Below are positions 1 through 10,607 of a stretch of 64,000 bases of DNA, one piece after another. Source of the DNA: Candidatus Dormiibacterota bacterium. GTDB lineage: Bacteria; Acidobacteriota; Polarisedimenticolia; Gp22-AA2. The stretch covers positions 248,001 through 312,000 of the forward strand of contig DASQAT010000046.1 of assembly GCA_035635555.1 (NCBI GenBank), given 5' to 3'. Positions within the stretch are counted from its first letter, which is position 1, and every line of letters begins with the position of its first letter. The translations under genes and the position numbers were made by a program. The notes under the pieces are model-generated. The model was given only the letters and a program-made list of their open reading frames with translations, had not been told where the DNA came from and made no database searches.

Positions 1-1
1 C

Positions 2-796
2 ACGCCGCAGCAGCTCAGGGGGACGCTGATCTGCGTCCCGGTGGTCAATCGCGTCGGTTTCCTCACCCACACGCGCTACCTGCCGGGCCGCCGCGATCTG
101 AACCGCTATTTCCCGGGCAGCCCCGAGGGGAACGCGGCGGCGCGCTATGCCCACACGCTGTTCACCGAAATCGTCGTGCGATCGAGGTACGGTATCGACC
201 TGCACACGGCGAGTCTCGGCCGGACGAACCTTCCGCACGTGCGAGCCGACATGTCGTGCAAGGACGTCCGGAAGATGGCGCGCGCGTTCGGCACCGAGAT
301 CATCATCGATTCGCCGGGCCCGCCGCGCACGCTGCGCCACGCCGCCACGACCGCCGGCGTGCCGACCATCATCTTCGAGGCGGGGGAGACGTTCCGCTTC
401 CAGCGGAACATGGTGGCGCGGGGTGTCGCCGGCGTGCGCAACGTTCTCGTGGCCCTCGGGATGACGCAGGACACGCGGCGCGAGCCACGTTTCCGCGTCA
501 TCGTGAAGGTGTCGGAATGGGTCCGGTCCGTGAAGGGGGGGATCGCCGACATCGTCGTGCGCCCGGGTGAGATCATCTATGCCGGGGAGGAGATCGCGTC
601 GATCACCAACCCGTTCGGTCGCGAAGTGTCCATGGTCCGTTCCCCTCTTACGGGGCTGATCATCGGGATCACGACCATGCCGATGGTGAACCCCGGGGAC
701 GCCATCTGCCACATCGCCAAGCTCGAGAAGACCCTGGCGACCGTAGAGACCTTCTGCGTCACGGATTCGCGCGGTAAGAAGATGCTGCTCGCGTAG
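2..796 (+). CDS. succinylglutamate desuccinylase/aspartoacylase-family deacylase (5' truncated)
   Basis: The frame is open from the left edge, so the true start lies outside the window. The family (AstE/AspA, M14-like zinc hydrolases) removes acyl groups from amino-acid amides. Visible marks are a stretch reading P-V-V-N near residue 14, then D-L-N-R-x-F-P-G, the zinc/substrate motif D-L-H-T-A, and I-I-F-E-A-G-E with the likely catalytic Glu. The last 90 residues (after about nt 520) form the beta-rich C-terminal domain with a G-E-I/P-G-D-A-I lipoyl-like pattern usual for this family. The first zinc motif (G-x-H-G-x-E) would be upstream and cannot be seen. It ends 19 bp before mutL on the same strand. 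Substrate cannot be assigned. Confidence 0.85.
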   Translation, partial: TPQQLRGTLICVPVVNRVGFLTHTRYLPGRRDLNRYFPGSPEGNAAARYAHTLFTEIVVRSRYGIDLHTASLGRTNLPHVRADMSCKDVRKMARAFGTEIIIDSPGPPRTLRHAATTAGVPTIIFEAGETFRFQRNMVARGVAGVRNVLVALGMTQDTRREPRFRVIVKVSEWVRSVKGGIADIVVRPGEIIYAGEEIASITNPFGREVSMVRSPLTGLIIGITTMPMVNPGDAICHIAKLEKTLATVETFCVTDSRGKKMLLA

Positions 797-815
797 GCGG
801 GGGAGAGCGAAGCGG

Positions 816-2591
816 ATGCCCGTGATCCGGATCCTCGAGTCGAACGTCGCGAACCAGATCGCGGCGGGTGAGGTCGTCGAGCGCCCGGCCTCGGTCGTCA
901 AGGAGCTCCTGGAGAACGCCCTCGACGCCGGGGCCGGCCGGGTGGACATCGCGCTCCACGGCGGCGGCGTCGACCGGATCCGGGTGGCCGACGACGGTTC
1001 CGGGATGGAGCGGGACGACGCGCGCCTGGCGTTCGAGCGCCACGCGACGAGCAAGATCCGCCTGGCCTCCGATCTGAAGGCGATCCACAGCTACGGGTTC
1101 CGCGGGGAGGCCCTGCCGTCGATCGCATCCGTGGCGCGCGTGATCCTGACGACCTGCACCGGCGGCCCGCAGGGGACGCGGATCCGCCTGAGGGCGGGGA
1201 AGATCCTGGCCGTGGAGCCGGCGCCGCACCCGCGCGGCACGACCGTCGAGGTCGAGGGGCTCTTTCAGAACGCGCCGGCGCGTCGAAAATTCCTGCGTTC
1301 GGCCGCCACCGAGACCGGCCACGTTGCCGCGCTCGTCAGCCGCACCGCCGCGGCCCACCCCGGCATCGCCTTTTCGCTCGCGAGCGGCGAGCGCGAGCTG
1401 GCGCGCTTCGCCGCGGCCGCGGACTACCGCGTGCGCGTGGCGCAGATCGTCGGAGCGGCGGAGGCCGCGGTCCTGGTCCCGATCGAGCGGCGATCCGGAA
1501 CCCTGCGGATCGTGGGCCTGGCGTCGGCGCCTGGCTTGAATCGTTCCACGTCCGCCGACGAGAGCCTGTTCGTGAACGGCCGGCCGATCCGCGATCGGCG
1601 GATCCTGCACGCCGTCCAGGCGGCCTACGCCACGCTCCTGCCGCGCGGCAGGTACCCCGTCGTCTTCCTGTTTCTGGAGGTGCCTCCGGACGAGGTCGAT
1701 GTCAACGTCCACCCGGCCAAGGCGGAGGTCCGATTTCTGCGGCCCGGAGCCGTGCACGACCTGGTGCGCGAGGCCTTGCTCGAAGGGCTCGGCGTCAGGC
1801 GGCCATTCCAGCAGATGGCCTCGTTCTCGCCGGGTGTCGCAGAGGCCGGGCCGGGCTTCCGGGGGACGGGATACGGAATCGCCTCGGCGGTGGAGCCGGA
1901 CACGATCCCTCCTGGAGAGACCGCCCCCGGGACGAGTGCCCGGGGTGCCGCCGCTCCGATCGGCGGCGGAGCCGGAATGGGTGGTTTGGAGCGGAACGCG
2001 GGGCTCTTCGACGCGGTGTCACTGGCTCCCCTGGCTCAATTCCGTGACTCCTACATCCTGGCCTCGTCGCCCGACGGACTCGTGATCGTCGATCAGCACG
2101 CGGCGCACGAACGGGTGCTCTACGAGCGGCTCATGGCCCAGAGTCGAACCGGGAGCGTGGCCGTACAGAAGCTGCTCTTCCCGGTGACCGTCGAGATCGG
2201 TCCCGCCCAGCGCCAGGCGTTCGAGGGGGTACGGGACGATCTCCTGGCCCTGGGCCTCTCCGTCGCCCCGTTCGGGGAGGGGACCCTGATCGTCGACGAG
2301 ATCCCGGCGCTCCTCCCGGCAGCGACCGTGGCGCAGCTCCTGCGTGAGCTCCTGGCCGAGGTGCTGGAATGGCGCCGGCCCGAGGGCCTGGAACGGCTCA
2401 GGCACCGCCTCCTGTCGACGGCCGCCTGCCACGCCGCCGTCACCGCCAACCATCCGCTCGACGCTCCCCGGATGCGCGCCATCGTCGGCGATCTTCTGGG
2501 GACGGCGATGCCGATGACCTGCCCTCATGGCCGCCCGGTCCTGCTGCGGCTCAGCCTCGATCAGATCGAGAAGGAATTTCACCGGAAGTAG
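816..2591 (+). CDS. mutL: DNA mismatch repair endonuclease MutL
   Basis: MutL links mismatch recognition by MutS to strand incision. The N-terminal GHKL ATPase is clear: I-A-A-G-E-V-V-E-R-P, then E-N-A-L-D-A-G, then D-D-G-S-G-M and the G-F-R-G-E-A-L ATP lid, all within the first 100 residues. The linker (about residues 335-395) is Pro/Gly-rich. The C-terminal domain carries the metal-dependent nicking motif D-Q-H-A-x2-E-x4-E starting at residue 426, plus A-C-H near the end and the C-P-H-G-R-P motif. This is therefore an endonuclease-type MutL, unlike the E. coli protein. 591 aa is normal for the family. No mutS is in the window. Confidence 0.97.
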   Translation: MPVIRILESNVANQIAAGEVVERPASVVKELLENALDAGAGRVDIALHGGGVDRIRVADDGSGMERDDARLAFERHATSKIRLASDLKAIHSYGFRGEALPSIASVARVILTTCTGGPQGTRIRLRAGKILAVEPAPHPRGTTVEVEGLFQNAPARRKFLRSAATETGHVAALVSRTAAAHPGIAFSLASGERELARFAAAADYRVRVAQIVGAAEAAVLVPIERRSGTLRIVGLASAPGLNRSTSADESLFVNGRPIRDRRILHAVQAAYATLLPRGRYPVVFLFLEVPPDEVDVNVHPAKAEVRFLRPGAVHDLVREALLEGLGVRRPFQQMASFSPGVAEAGPGFRGTGYGIASAVEPDTIPPGETAPGTSARGAAAPIGGGAGMGGLERNAGLFDAVSLAPLAQFRDSYILASSPDGLVIVDQHAAHERVLYERLMAQSRTGSVAVQKLLFPVTVEIGPAQRQAFEGVRDDLLALGLSVAPFGEGTLIVDEIPALLPAATVAQLLRELLAEVLEWRRPEGLERLRHRLLSTAACHAAVTANHPLDAPRMRAIVGDLLGTAMPMTCPHGRPVLLRLSLDQIEKEFHRK

Positions 2592-2614
2592 CCGCATCCC
2601 GAGGCACTTGGACG

Positions 2615-2643
2615 TTGCCTGACCGGGCCGGACGCCGTATACT
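2615..2643 (+). promoter_or_regulatory. sigma-70-type promoter for the transglycosylase gene
   Basis: TTGCCT (2615-2620), 17-bp spacer, TATACT (2638-2643). The -10 box ends 11 nt before the ATG at 2655 and no ribosome-binding sequence is present, so the transcript would begin at or just before the start codon. Confidence 0.6.
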
Positions 2644-2654
2644 CTCTGCATCTT

Positions 2655-3419
2655 ATGGGATGGTTCACGAACCTCGCGGCACGCGGTCTTCGAATCGTCA
2701 TGACGTTCGCCGTGCTCGCCCTGTCCGTCGGTGGCGCGCGCGCCGATGTCGCGCTGCTGCGCAACGGTCGATCGCTCCCCGTGACCGATTATCGGAAGGA
2801 CGGCGACCGGATCCTGCTGATGATCGAAGGAGGCGGGGAGATCACCCTGCCGAACGCGCAGGTGGTGGCGATCCGGCACGAGCCCGCGCCGTCCCCCCCT
2901 CCCGAGAGATCCGCCTCCCCGGCGCCCGCGGATCCGATCCCCGGCCAGCCGCCGCTTCCGGCGCCGGTCGCCCTCGCGGTCCCCGGGGCTCGCATCGACG
3001 CCGACGGACCGATCGAGATCGCCCCCGGGGAGGTGTTCAAGCGGGAGGCGCTGCGCGACCTGGCGGCGCGGATCGCGCGCAAGCATCAGGTCGATGAGGG
3101 ACTCGTCCTGGCCGTGATCGAGGTCGAGTCGCGCTACGACGCCTTCGCGGTGTCGCCGCGCGGCGCCATGGGTCTCATGCAGCTCATGCCGGAGACCGCC
3201 GCGCGCTTTGCCGTGCGTAACACCTTCAATCCGGTGGAGAACGTGGACGGCGGCGTGCGCTATCTGAAGGAGCTCCTGGCGCGCTACAGCGGACAGGTCC
3301 GCCTGGCGCTGGCCGCCTACAACGCCGGAGAGGACGCGGTCGATCAGTTCAAGGGGATCCCGCCCTTCCGCGAGACTCAGCAGTACGTCGTGCGGGTCCT
3401 CAGGGCACTGCCGAGATGA
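2655..3419 (+). CDS. exported lytic transglycosylase (SLT domain)
   Basis: The N-terminus has a basic start followed by a hydrophobic stretch (V-M-T-F-A-V-L-A-L) and a G-G-A-R-A-D cleavage-like site, so it is probably secreted to the periplasm. Residues 30-75 form a small beta-rich region, followed by a Pro-rich linker (about 76-115). From about residue 140 there is a Slt-type lysozyme fold: the putative catalytic Glu158 in V-E-S-R-Y-D, then G-A-M-G-L-M-Q-L-M-P-E-T-A, N-V-x-G-G-V-R-Y-L and A-L-A-A-Y-N-A-G. Such enzymes cleave peptidoglycan glycan strands to 1,6-anhydro products. 254 aa is typical of a small family member. It probably has its own promoter. Confidence 0.9.
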   Translation: MGWFTNLAARGLRIVMTFAVLALSVGGARADVALLRNGRSLPVTDYRKDGDRILLMIEGGGEITLPNAQVVAIRHEPAPSPPPERSASPAPADPIPGQPPLPAPVALAVPGARIDADGPIEIAPGEVFKREALRDLAARIARKHQVDEGLVLAVIEVESRYDAFAVSPRGAMGLMQLMPETAARFAVRNTFNPVENVDGGVRYLKELLARYSGQVRLALAAYNAGEDAVDQFKGIPPFRETQQYVVRVLRALPR

Positions 3420-3429
3420 CCCCCCGCCT

Positions 3430-4971
3430 TCACGGCCGGCAGCGGGCGTGGGGCGGCACCCCTTCCTGAAGCTCCAGGATCCCGCGCTCCGCCGATCGGA
3501 ATCGCCTGACCTCGCTGGCGGCACGGAAGTGAGCCTCTGCCGCGGCGCGGCGACCTCGGGCCTTGTCCACGAGACCACGGTAGAGCTCGATCCACCCCGC
3601 CATCCAGGCGGGAGGATCCGGGGCGCGCTCCTGGGCGGCATCGAGCTCCCGTTCGGCGTCCGCGAATCGGCCCCTGTCGAAATGGATCTTCCCCATGAGA
3701 AACCGCGGCAGGGGGTCGCCCGGATGAGCCCCGGCGAGGGCCCCCAGAAGGGCGATCGCTTCCGAGTCGTCGCCGCGGTCGACCGCCGCGAGCGCCGCGC
3801 GCGCGCGGACCGCCATGCGTGAGGCGGGCGGATTCTTCGCCGCCTGGTCCGCGGGAGGGTGATCGTCCACCGGGAGGCGCGCCGGAGCGATCATCAGATC
3901 GCCCACCTTCTGCGCGATCTCCGTCGTGACGCGCTCGGAAAGCTGGCGTTCCCGCGCCGGCAACGCGCTGAGGTCCCCGATCTCCTTGAGGATGTCGCCG
4001 GCCCGCGCCAGCTGCCAGTCGGCGGTCAGGGCCTCGGCGAGATACACCTTCAGGACGCGCCGCTGCTCCAGGCGTTCGGTGCTCTCGCCCGAAGCGGAGG
4101 ACAACGCCTTTTCGAATGCGCGGACCGCCTCGGGGTAATACCCCAGCCTCATCTTGACGCCGCCGATGGAACCGAGGAGGAGCGGGGACGCCGGGTCCTG
4201 GGCCAGCGCCGCGCTCAGATGACCCAGAGCGTCCTCGTAGCACTGCTCAACCTTGCTGCCGCAGATCAACGCCAGAAGAAGGCGTGCGTCGGTGTTGAAA
4301 TAGGAGCTGGATGAAGCCGTCGTCTTGAGCTGCCTGAGACCGAGCTCCGCGTCCCCCTTGGGCATGAACAGAAGACCACGCGCCAGGCCGGGCAGCCTCT
4401 CGGTGTAGTAGTTGTACGCGCCCAGGCCGAACAGGGCGTCCCGCTGTGACGGATCGATCTGCAGGGCCGCCTCGAGCATCTTCTTGCCGCGTCTCGCCTC
4501 CTGCGCCGCCCTGAAGAAATTCCGGCGCAGGCCCTCCACCTGCGAACGCAGGATGTGGGCCGTGCCGACGCAGGTCAGGAGGCGGACGTCGCCGGGGGTG
4601 GTATCGAGCCTGACTCCGCCGCTCTCGACCACATGTCCTGCGGCCCGGAGAAACGCCTCGTCGAGCGTCCGATCGGACCGATCCTGAATCATGCGCCACC
4701 AGAAGGTGAACGCGATGAACAGATCGGGCGCGGGATCTCCCGGCGCAGCGCGGGCCGCCTGGCGGAAGGAGTCCTCGGCTCTCGCGTAGAGGCCCTCGTG
4801 GAGGTCCTTCAGACCCGAACGGACGAAGGCGTCGGCGGGAGGCGGGAGGGAGGACGCGGCCGGCGATTCCGGCGCGGCGGAAGCCATGGTCATCGCGCCG
4901 GCAAGAGACAAGGCCGCCACGAGGAGAAGGGTGCTTCGACCCGGAAAGCACAGCACGTATCGTGGCTCCAC
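3430..4971 (-). CDS. exported tetratricopeptide-repeat protein
   Basis: No enzymatic domain is visible. The chain begins with a signal-peptide-like segment (S-T-L-L-L-V-A-A-L-S-L-A-G-A) and then carries many degenerate TPR units: alternating helices with A-E-D-S-F-R-Q-A, E-A-V-R-A-F-E-K-A-L and A-E-R-E-L-D-A-A spaced at about 34 residues. It is likely a periplasmic protein-interaction scaffold. The start is uncertain: GTG 4971 lies 10 nt after a TATAGT box, while GTG 4956 has GGAG at good spacing; the frame stays open far upstream but overlaps the HAD gene there, so those longer starts are rejected. It converges on the transglycosylase gene, with only 10 bp between stops. Confidence 0.75.
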   Translation of the reverse strand: MEPRYVLCFPGRSTLLLVAALSLAGAMTMASAAPESPAASSLPPPADAFVRSGLKDLHEGLYARAEDSFRQAARAAPGDPAPDLFIAFTFWWRMIQDRSDRTLDEAFLRAAGHVVESGGVRLDTTPGDVRLLTCVGTAHILRSQVEGLRRNFFRAAQEARRGKKMLEAALQIDPSQRDALFGLGAYNYYTERLPGLARGLLFMPKGDAELGLRQLKTTASSSSYFNTDARLLLALICGSKVEQCYEDALGHLSAALAQDPASPLLLGSIGGVKMRLGYYPEAVRAFEKALSSASGESTERLEQRRVLKVYLAEALTADWQLARAGDILKEIGDLSALPARERQLSERVTTEIAQKVGDLMIAPARLPVDDHPPADQAAKNPPASRMAVRARAALAAVDRGDDSEAIALLGALAGAHPGDPLPRFLMGKIHFDRGRFADAERELDAAQERAPDPPAWMAGWIELYRGLVDKARGRRAAAEAHFRAASEVRRFRSAERGILELQEGVPPHARCRP

Positions 4972-5046
4972 GCCTTCATCTACTATAGCACGCCACTCGC
5001 CGGACCCCGGGGCCGCGCCTCGACCCCGGCGTCCGCGGAGGTGTTC

Positions 5047-5745
5047 ATGCTCAAAGGCACGCACTGCGCGGTGCTCTTCGATCTGTTCGACACGCTCGTG
5101 CGGATCGATTCGGAGGCCTATCTCGAGGGGAAAAGGGAAGAGGCCCGTCTCCTGGGTGTCGATCCCGAGCGGTTCATCGCGGCCTGGACGGATCTCAGCG
5201 ACCGGGCCCAAAGGGGAGAGCTTCCCGATTTCACGGCGCGGCTGCGGCAGGCCGCCCTGGACTGCGGGGTGCATCCGGCCGACCCCACGCTCGCGCGCGC
5301 CGCTCTCCTGGAGGAGCGCATGACCACGATCACGTCGCTCTATCCCGACGTTCTGCCCACGCTCGAACCGCTGCGCCGCGACCGGCGGCTGCGGCTCGGC
5401 CTGGTGAGCAACGCCTCGTCCACGGCCGCTCTCCTGGTGGAGCGGCTGGACCTGGCGCGCCACTTCGATCGCCTGGTCTTCTCGTTCCGCGTCGGTGTCC
5501 TGAAGCCTGACCCCCGCATCTACCTCTTCGCGTGCCGGGCCCTCGGGGTTCGGCCGGCCGACTGTCTCTTCGTCGGGGACGGAAACGGGTTCGAGCTCGA
5601 CGGGGCCCGCGCTCTGGGGATGGAGGCGGTGCGAATCGTGCGTCCGCTCCGGCCGGGACCGTTCCGCAAGGGTGAGAGTCTCACCTTCGATGCCTCCGTC
5701 GACGACCTGACGCGTGTGCTGGCCCTGGTCAGGCCCGGCCCCTGA
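5047..5745 (+). CDS. HAD-superfamily hydrolase
   Basis: A 232-aa haloacid dehalogenase-fold protein. Motif I is F-D-L-F-D-T-L, with the nucleophile Asp12 and Phe14 in the position usually held by the second Asp of phosphatases; haloacid-dehalogenase-like members also lack this Asp. Motif II is L-V-S-N-A-S, motif III is the Lys of G-V-L-K-P-D-P-R, and motif IV is F-V-G-D-G-N-G-F-E. An alpha-helical cap (about residues 18-90) follows motif I. ATG 5047 is preceded by GGAGG (5037-5041) at 5 nt spacing. It is divergent from the TPR gene. The substrate is unknown; a phosphatase or dehalogenase role is possible. Confidence 0.85.
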   Translation: MLKGTHCAVLFDLFDTLVRIDSEAYLEGKREEARLLGVDPERFIAAWTDLSDRAQRGELPDFTARLRQAALDCGVHPADPTLARAALLEERMTTITSLYPDVLPTLEPLRRDRRLRLGLVSNASSTAALLVERLDLARHFDRLVFSFRVGVLKPDPRIYLFACRALGVRPADCLFVGDGNGFELDGARALGMEAVRIVRPLRPGPFRKGESLTFDASVDDLTRVLALVRPGP

Positions 5746-5898
5746 GCGCGACATACGGACAACGCGGAATTACACTTTCCGTCATCGCCGCTACGAAAAT
5801 CGTCGTGGCCCGTGACCCGGCCCGCCGGTTTCGAGTTCGTGATCTCCGCAAGGGTCTCATAGAGCGGGCCTTCCGTCGCCTCTCCCCTCCGTGTCCCG

Positions 5899-5913
5899 TG
5901 GAACGGTTCTTGC
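5899..5913 (+). promoter_or_regulatory. sigma-54-type (-24/-12) promoter
   Basis: TGGAACG-N4-TTGC, with GG (5900-5901) and GC (5912-5913) at the exact spacing required by RpoN holoenzyme; it differs from the TGGCACG-N4-TTGC consensus at one position. Transcription would begin near 5925, leaving a short leader that contains the GGAGGGGA ribosome-binding site of the NtrC-type gene. It lies in the 197-bp gap after the HAD gene. Confidence 0.6.
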
Positions 5914-5942
5914 TGGTCTTCTGGACACTTGCGGAGGGGAGC

Positions 5943-7343
5943 GTGACACCCAAGGCCAACATCCTGATCGTCGATGCGAACAGCGAGGCGGTGCGCGCCG
6001 AATCGGGCGCGCTGACGCGCGCCGGGCACCGGGTCGTCGCGGTGGACCGCGGCGCAATGGCGCTGGAGCGTCTGAAGGCGCAGAGCTTCGACCTGGTGAT
6101 CGTCGACCACGATCTGCCGGACATGGGCGGGCTCGATGCGCTGGCGCGCTTCAAGGAAGCGTCTCCGGAAACGCCCGTGGCGGTGTCCGCCGCCCATCCG
6201 GAGGTCGACGCGACCATCGTGGCGCTGCGCAAGGGAGCGTACGACTATCTCCGCAAGCCCGTGACCGAGGAGGATCTCCTCTCCCTGGCGGACAAGGCGG
6301 CGCAGATCAAGCAGATGGGATACGAGCGCAGACGCGCGGCGGAGGAGCTGCAGTCGGAGAAGGTGAAGAACTTCGAGCTCAGACGCAATCTGCAGAGTCA
6401 GCACACGTTCAGCGCCATCCTGGGCAAGAGTCCCAAGATGAAACAGATCCACGACGTGCTCCAGGAGGTGACCGCCACCGATTCGACCGTGCTGGTCATG
6501 GGCGAGAGCGGCACGGGGAAAGGCCTTCTGGCCCGCATCCTGCACTACAACTCCCCGCGCGCCGACCGGCCGTTCGTGGAGGCGAACTGCGCGGTCTATT
6601 CCGAGGGGATCCTTCACTCCGAGCTCTTCGGTCACGAGAAGGGGGCGTTCACCGGCGCGGTGAAGCAGAAAAAGGGCCGCTTCGAGCTGGCCGATACAGG
6701 ATCGATCTTCCTGGACGAGATCGGCGACATCTCCCCGGCGACCCAGCTCATGCTCCTGCGCTTCCTGCAGGAGCGCCGCTTCGAGAGAGTGGGAGGCGAG
6801 GACACCGTCGAGGTCGACGTGCGCGTCATCGCCGCCACGAACAAGAACCTGCAGGAGGGCATGGAGCGGGGCAGCTTCCGGAACGACCTGTTCTACCGCC
6901 TCAACGTGATTCCGATCCACATTCCCCCTCTCCGCGAACGGGTGGAGGACATTCCGATCCTGGGCATGGAGTTCCTGGAACAGGTCGCCAAGAAGATCGG
7001 CAAGAGCATGCGCGGGTTCAGCAGCGACGCGATGGACGTGATGACCCGGTACTCCTGGCCCGGCAACGTCCGCGAACTGGAGAATGTCATCGAGCGCACC
7101 GTGATCCTCTCCAAGAGGGACCTGATCGAGATCAGCGACCTGCCGCCGAACCTGAAGGACGGGACCACGGAAAGCGCCGAGGTGAAGCTCTCCCTGCACG
7201 AAAACGAGCGCCTGTACATCCTGAAGACACTCGCCGAGTGCAACTGGAACAAGAAGCTGGCGGCCTCCGTGCTCGGCATCAACCGCTCCAGCCTGTACAG
7301 CAAGCTCAAGAAGTACGACATCGGTCGGAGCCCGGTGAACTGA
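5943..7343 (+). CDS. sigma-54-dependent NtrC-family response regulator
   Basis: Three domains are visible in 466 aa. The receiver (residues 5-120) has the phospho-acceptor Asp in I-V-D-H-D-L-P and the Lys of L-R-K-P-V. A coiled linker follows. The AAA+ domain (about 150-385) has Walker A G-E-S-G-T-G-K near 187, the sigma-54-contacting G-A-F-T-G-A loop near 234, and Walker B F-L-D-E-I-G-D. A Fis-type helix-turn-helix ends the protein ([17 protein letters not shown]). It should activate RpoN promoters when phosphorylated. Start: GTG 5943 has GGAGG with 5 nt spacing; the open frame upstream lacks such a signal. It heads an operon with two kinases and is itself preceded by a sigma-54-type promoter. 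Confidence 0.95.
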   Translation: MTPKANILIVDANSEAVRAESGALTRAGHRVVAVDRGAMALERLKAQSFDLVIVDHDLPDMGGLDALARFKEASPETPVAVSAAHPEVDATIVALRKGAYDYLRKPVTEEDLLSLADKAAQIKQMGYERRRAAEELQSEKVKNFELRRNLQSQHTFSAILGKSPKMKQIHDVLQEVTATDSTVLVMGESGTGKGLLARILHYNSPRADRPFVEANCAVYSEGILHSELFGHEKGAFTGAVKQKKGRFELADTGSIFLDEIGDISPATQLMLLRFLQERRFERVGGEDTVEVDVRVIAATNKNLQEGMERGSFRNDLFYRLNVIPIHIPPLRERVEDIPILGMEFLEQVAKKIGKSMRGFSSDAMDVMTRYSWPGNVRELENVIERTVILSKRDLIEISDLPPNLKDGTTESAEVKLSLHENERLYILKTLAECNWNKKLAASVLGINRSSLYSKLKKYDIGRSPVN

Positions 7344-7402
7344 GTGGAGGTGCGCCGCCGGTGGGAGGCGCGCCTGTCCGCGCCGGGGCCGGAGACGCGG
7401 GC

Positions 7403-9370
<1,968 letters not shown>

Positions 9371-9374
9371 CGCG

Positions 9375-10607
9375 ATGGACCAGATGAAGACCTCTCTTCC
9401 GGCCGATGACCCGTCCGCCCCCGCGGAACGGAGCGGCACCGTCCTCGTGGTCGACGACGATCAGCGCAACGTGCGCTTGATGGAATCGATCCTGAGGGGC
9501 AGCGGATACCAGGTTGTGAAAGCCTACAACGGCGAGGATGCACTTCGCCTCGTCGAGACGGCGCCGCCCGACATGCTCCTGCTCGACGTGATGATGCCGA
9601 GGATGAGCGGGTTCGAGCTGTGCCAGAGGCTCAAGGACCGCTACGAGACAAGGCTCCTGCCGATCATCATGGTCACGGCCCTGAACGCGCTCGAGGACAA
9701 GGTCCAGGCGCTGGAGTACGGCGCCGATGATTTCCTGAGCAAGCCGATCAACAAGGTGGAGCTCCTCGCGAAGGTGCGTTCGGTCCTGCGCGTCAAGGCC
9801 CTGCACGACGAGCTGGAGAAGAATCGCCTGGAGATCGAGAAGAAGAACCAGAAGCTCATCCGGATGGAAGGGTTCAAGGAATCGATGATGCAGATGGTGG
9901 TCCACGACCTCAAGAACCCGCTCGCCAGCATCATGGGCAACGTGCAGCTCATCCAGATGAGCGAGGAGACCGTGAACCCCGCGCGGCTCAAAGAACTGCT
10001 GCAGCGCACGCAGGAGAGCGCCCGGCAGCTGATGCGGATGATCCTCAACATCCTGCAGATCGGCAAGCTCGAAGAGCAGAAAATGCCGCTCAACCTGGAG
10101 CGCGTCACCCTGCGTCACCTGGCTCAGGAAAACGTGGACGAGATGACGGGGCTGAGCGCGCGCGACAACATTCGCGTTGAGAACCGGGTCCCTCCGGACC
10201 TGCCGTCGCCGCTGGCGGATCGGGAATTGATCAGCCGCGTCATCGCCAACCTTCTGAACAACGCGTTCAAGCACACGCCGGGCGGAGGTCAGGTGATCAT
10301 CGACGCCCGGCGGGAGGAGGACGCGGTGGTTCTCACGGTCAGCGACACGGGCGAGGGCATCCCCGAAGACCTGCAACCGCGCATCTTCGAGAAGTTCGTG
10401 GGGGGCGAATCGGACACCTCCAAGCGCATGCTCTACGACTCCGGGCTGGGGCTCACGTTCTGCCGTCTCGCGGTCGAGTGCCACGGCGGCAGCATCTGGC
10501 TGAAGAGCAAGCCCGGAGAAGGCACGACCGTCTTCATCTCCCTCGCTCTGGCGGGTCCCTCGGAGGGAAAAGCCGGGGCGCCGCGAGCCGGGGCCACGGC
10601 CGCATGA
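9375..10607 (+). CDS. response regulator-histidine kinase (REC-HisKA-HATPase)
   Basis: This cytosolic 410-aa protein has the order opposite to the preceding kinase: an N-terminal receiver (about 20-140, Asp71 in L-L-D-V-M-M-P-R-M-S-G), a coiled coil, then HisKA with His177 in V-V-H-D-L-K-N-P-L and an ATPase domain with N-L-L-N-N-A-F-K-H-T, D-T-G-E-G-I and S-G-L-G-L. No membrane segment is present. It starts 4 bp after the hybrid kinase, so the two are translated from one message, and phosphate could pass from the first kinase's receiver network to this receiver. Partner specificity is inference. Confidence 0.93.
   Translation: MDQMKTSLPADDPSAPAERSGTVLVVDDDQRNVRLMESILRGSGYQVVKAYNGEDALRLVETAPPDMLLLDVMMPRMSGFELCQRLKDRYETRLLPIIMVTALNALEDKVQALEYGADDFLSKPINKVELLAKVRSVLRVKALHDELEKNRLEIEKKNQKLIRMEGFKESMMQMVVHDLKNPLASIMGNVQLIQMSEETVNPARLKELLQRTQESARQLMRMILNILQIGKLEEQKMPLNLERVTLRHLAQENVDEMTGLSARDNIRVENRVPPDLPSPLADRELISRVIANLLNNAFKHTPGGGQVIIDARREEDAVVLTVSDTGEGIPEDLQPRIFEKFVGGESDTSKRMLYDSGLGLTFCRLAVECHGGSIWLKSKPGEGTTVFISLALAGPSEGKAGAPRAGATAA

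Noticed and set aside
4555-5046. Upstream in-frame extension of the HAD hydrolase
   Set aside because: It would overlap the TPR gene and its own promoter region; GGAGG sits correctly before ATG 5047 and the HAD motif starts 12 residues in.
5922-5932. Second sigma-54-like sequence TGGACACTTGC
   Set aside because: The GG and GC dinucleotides are too close together for RpoN recognition.
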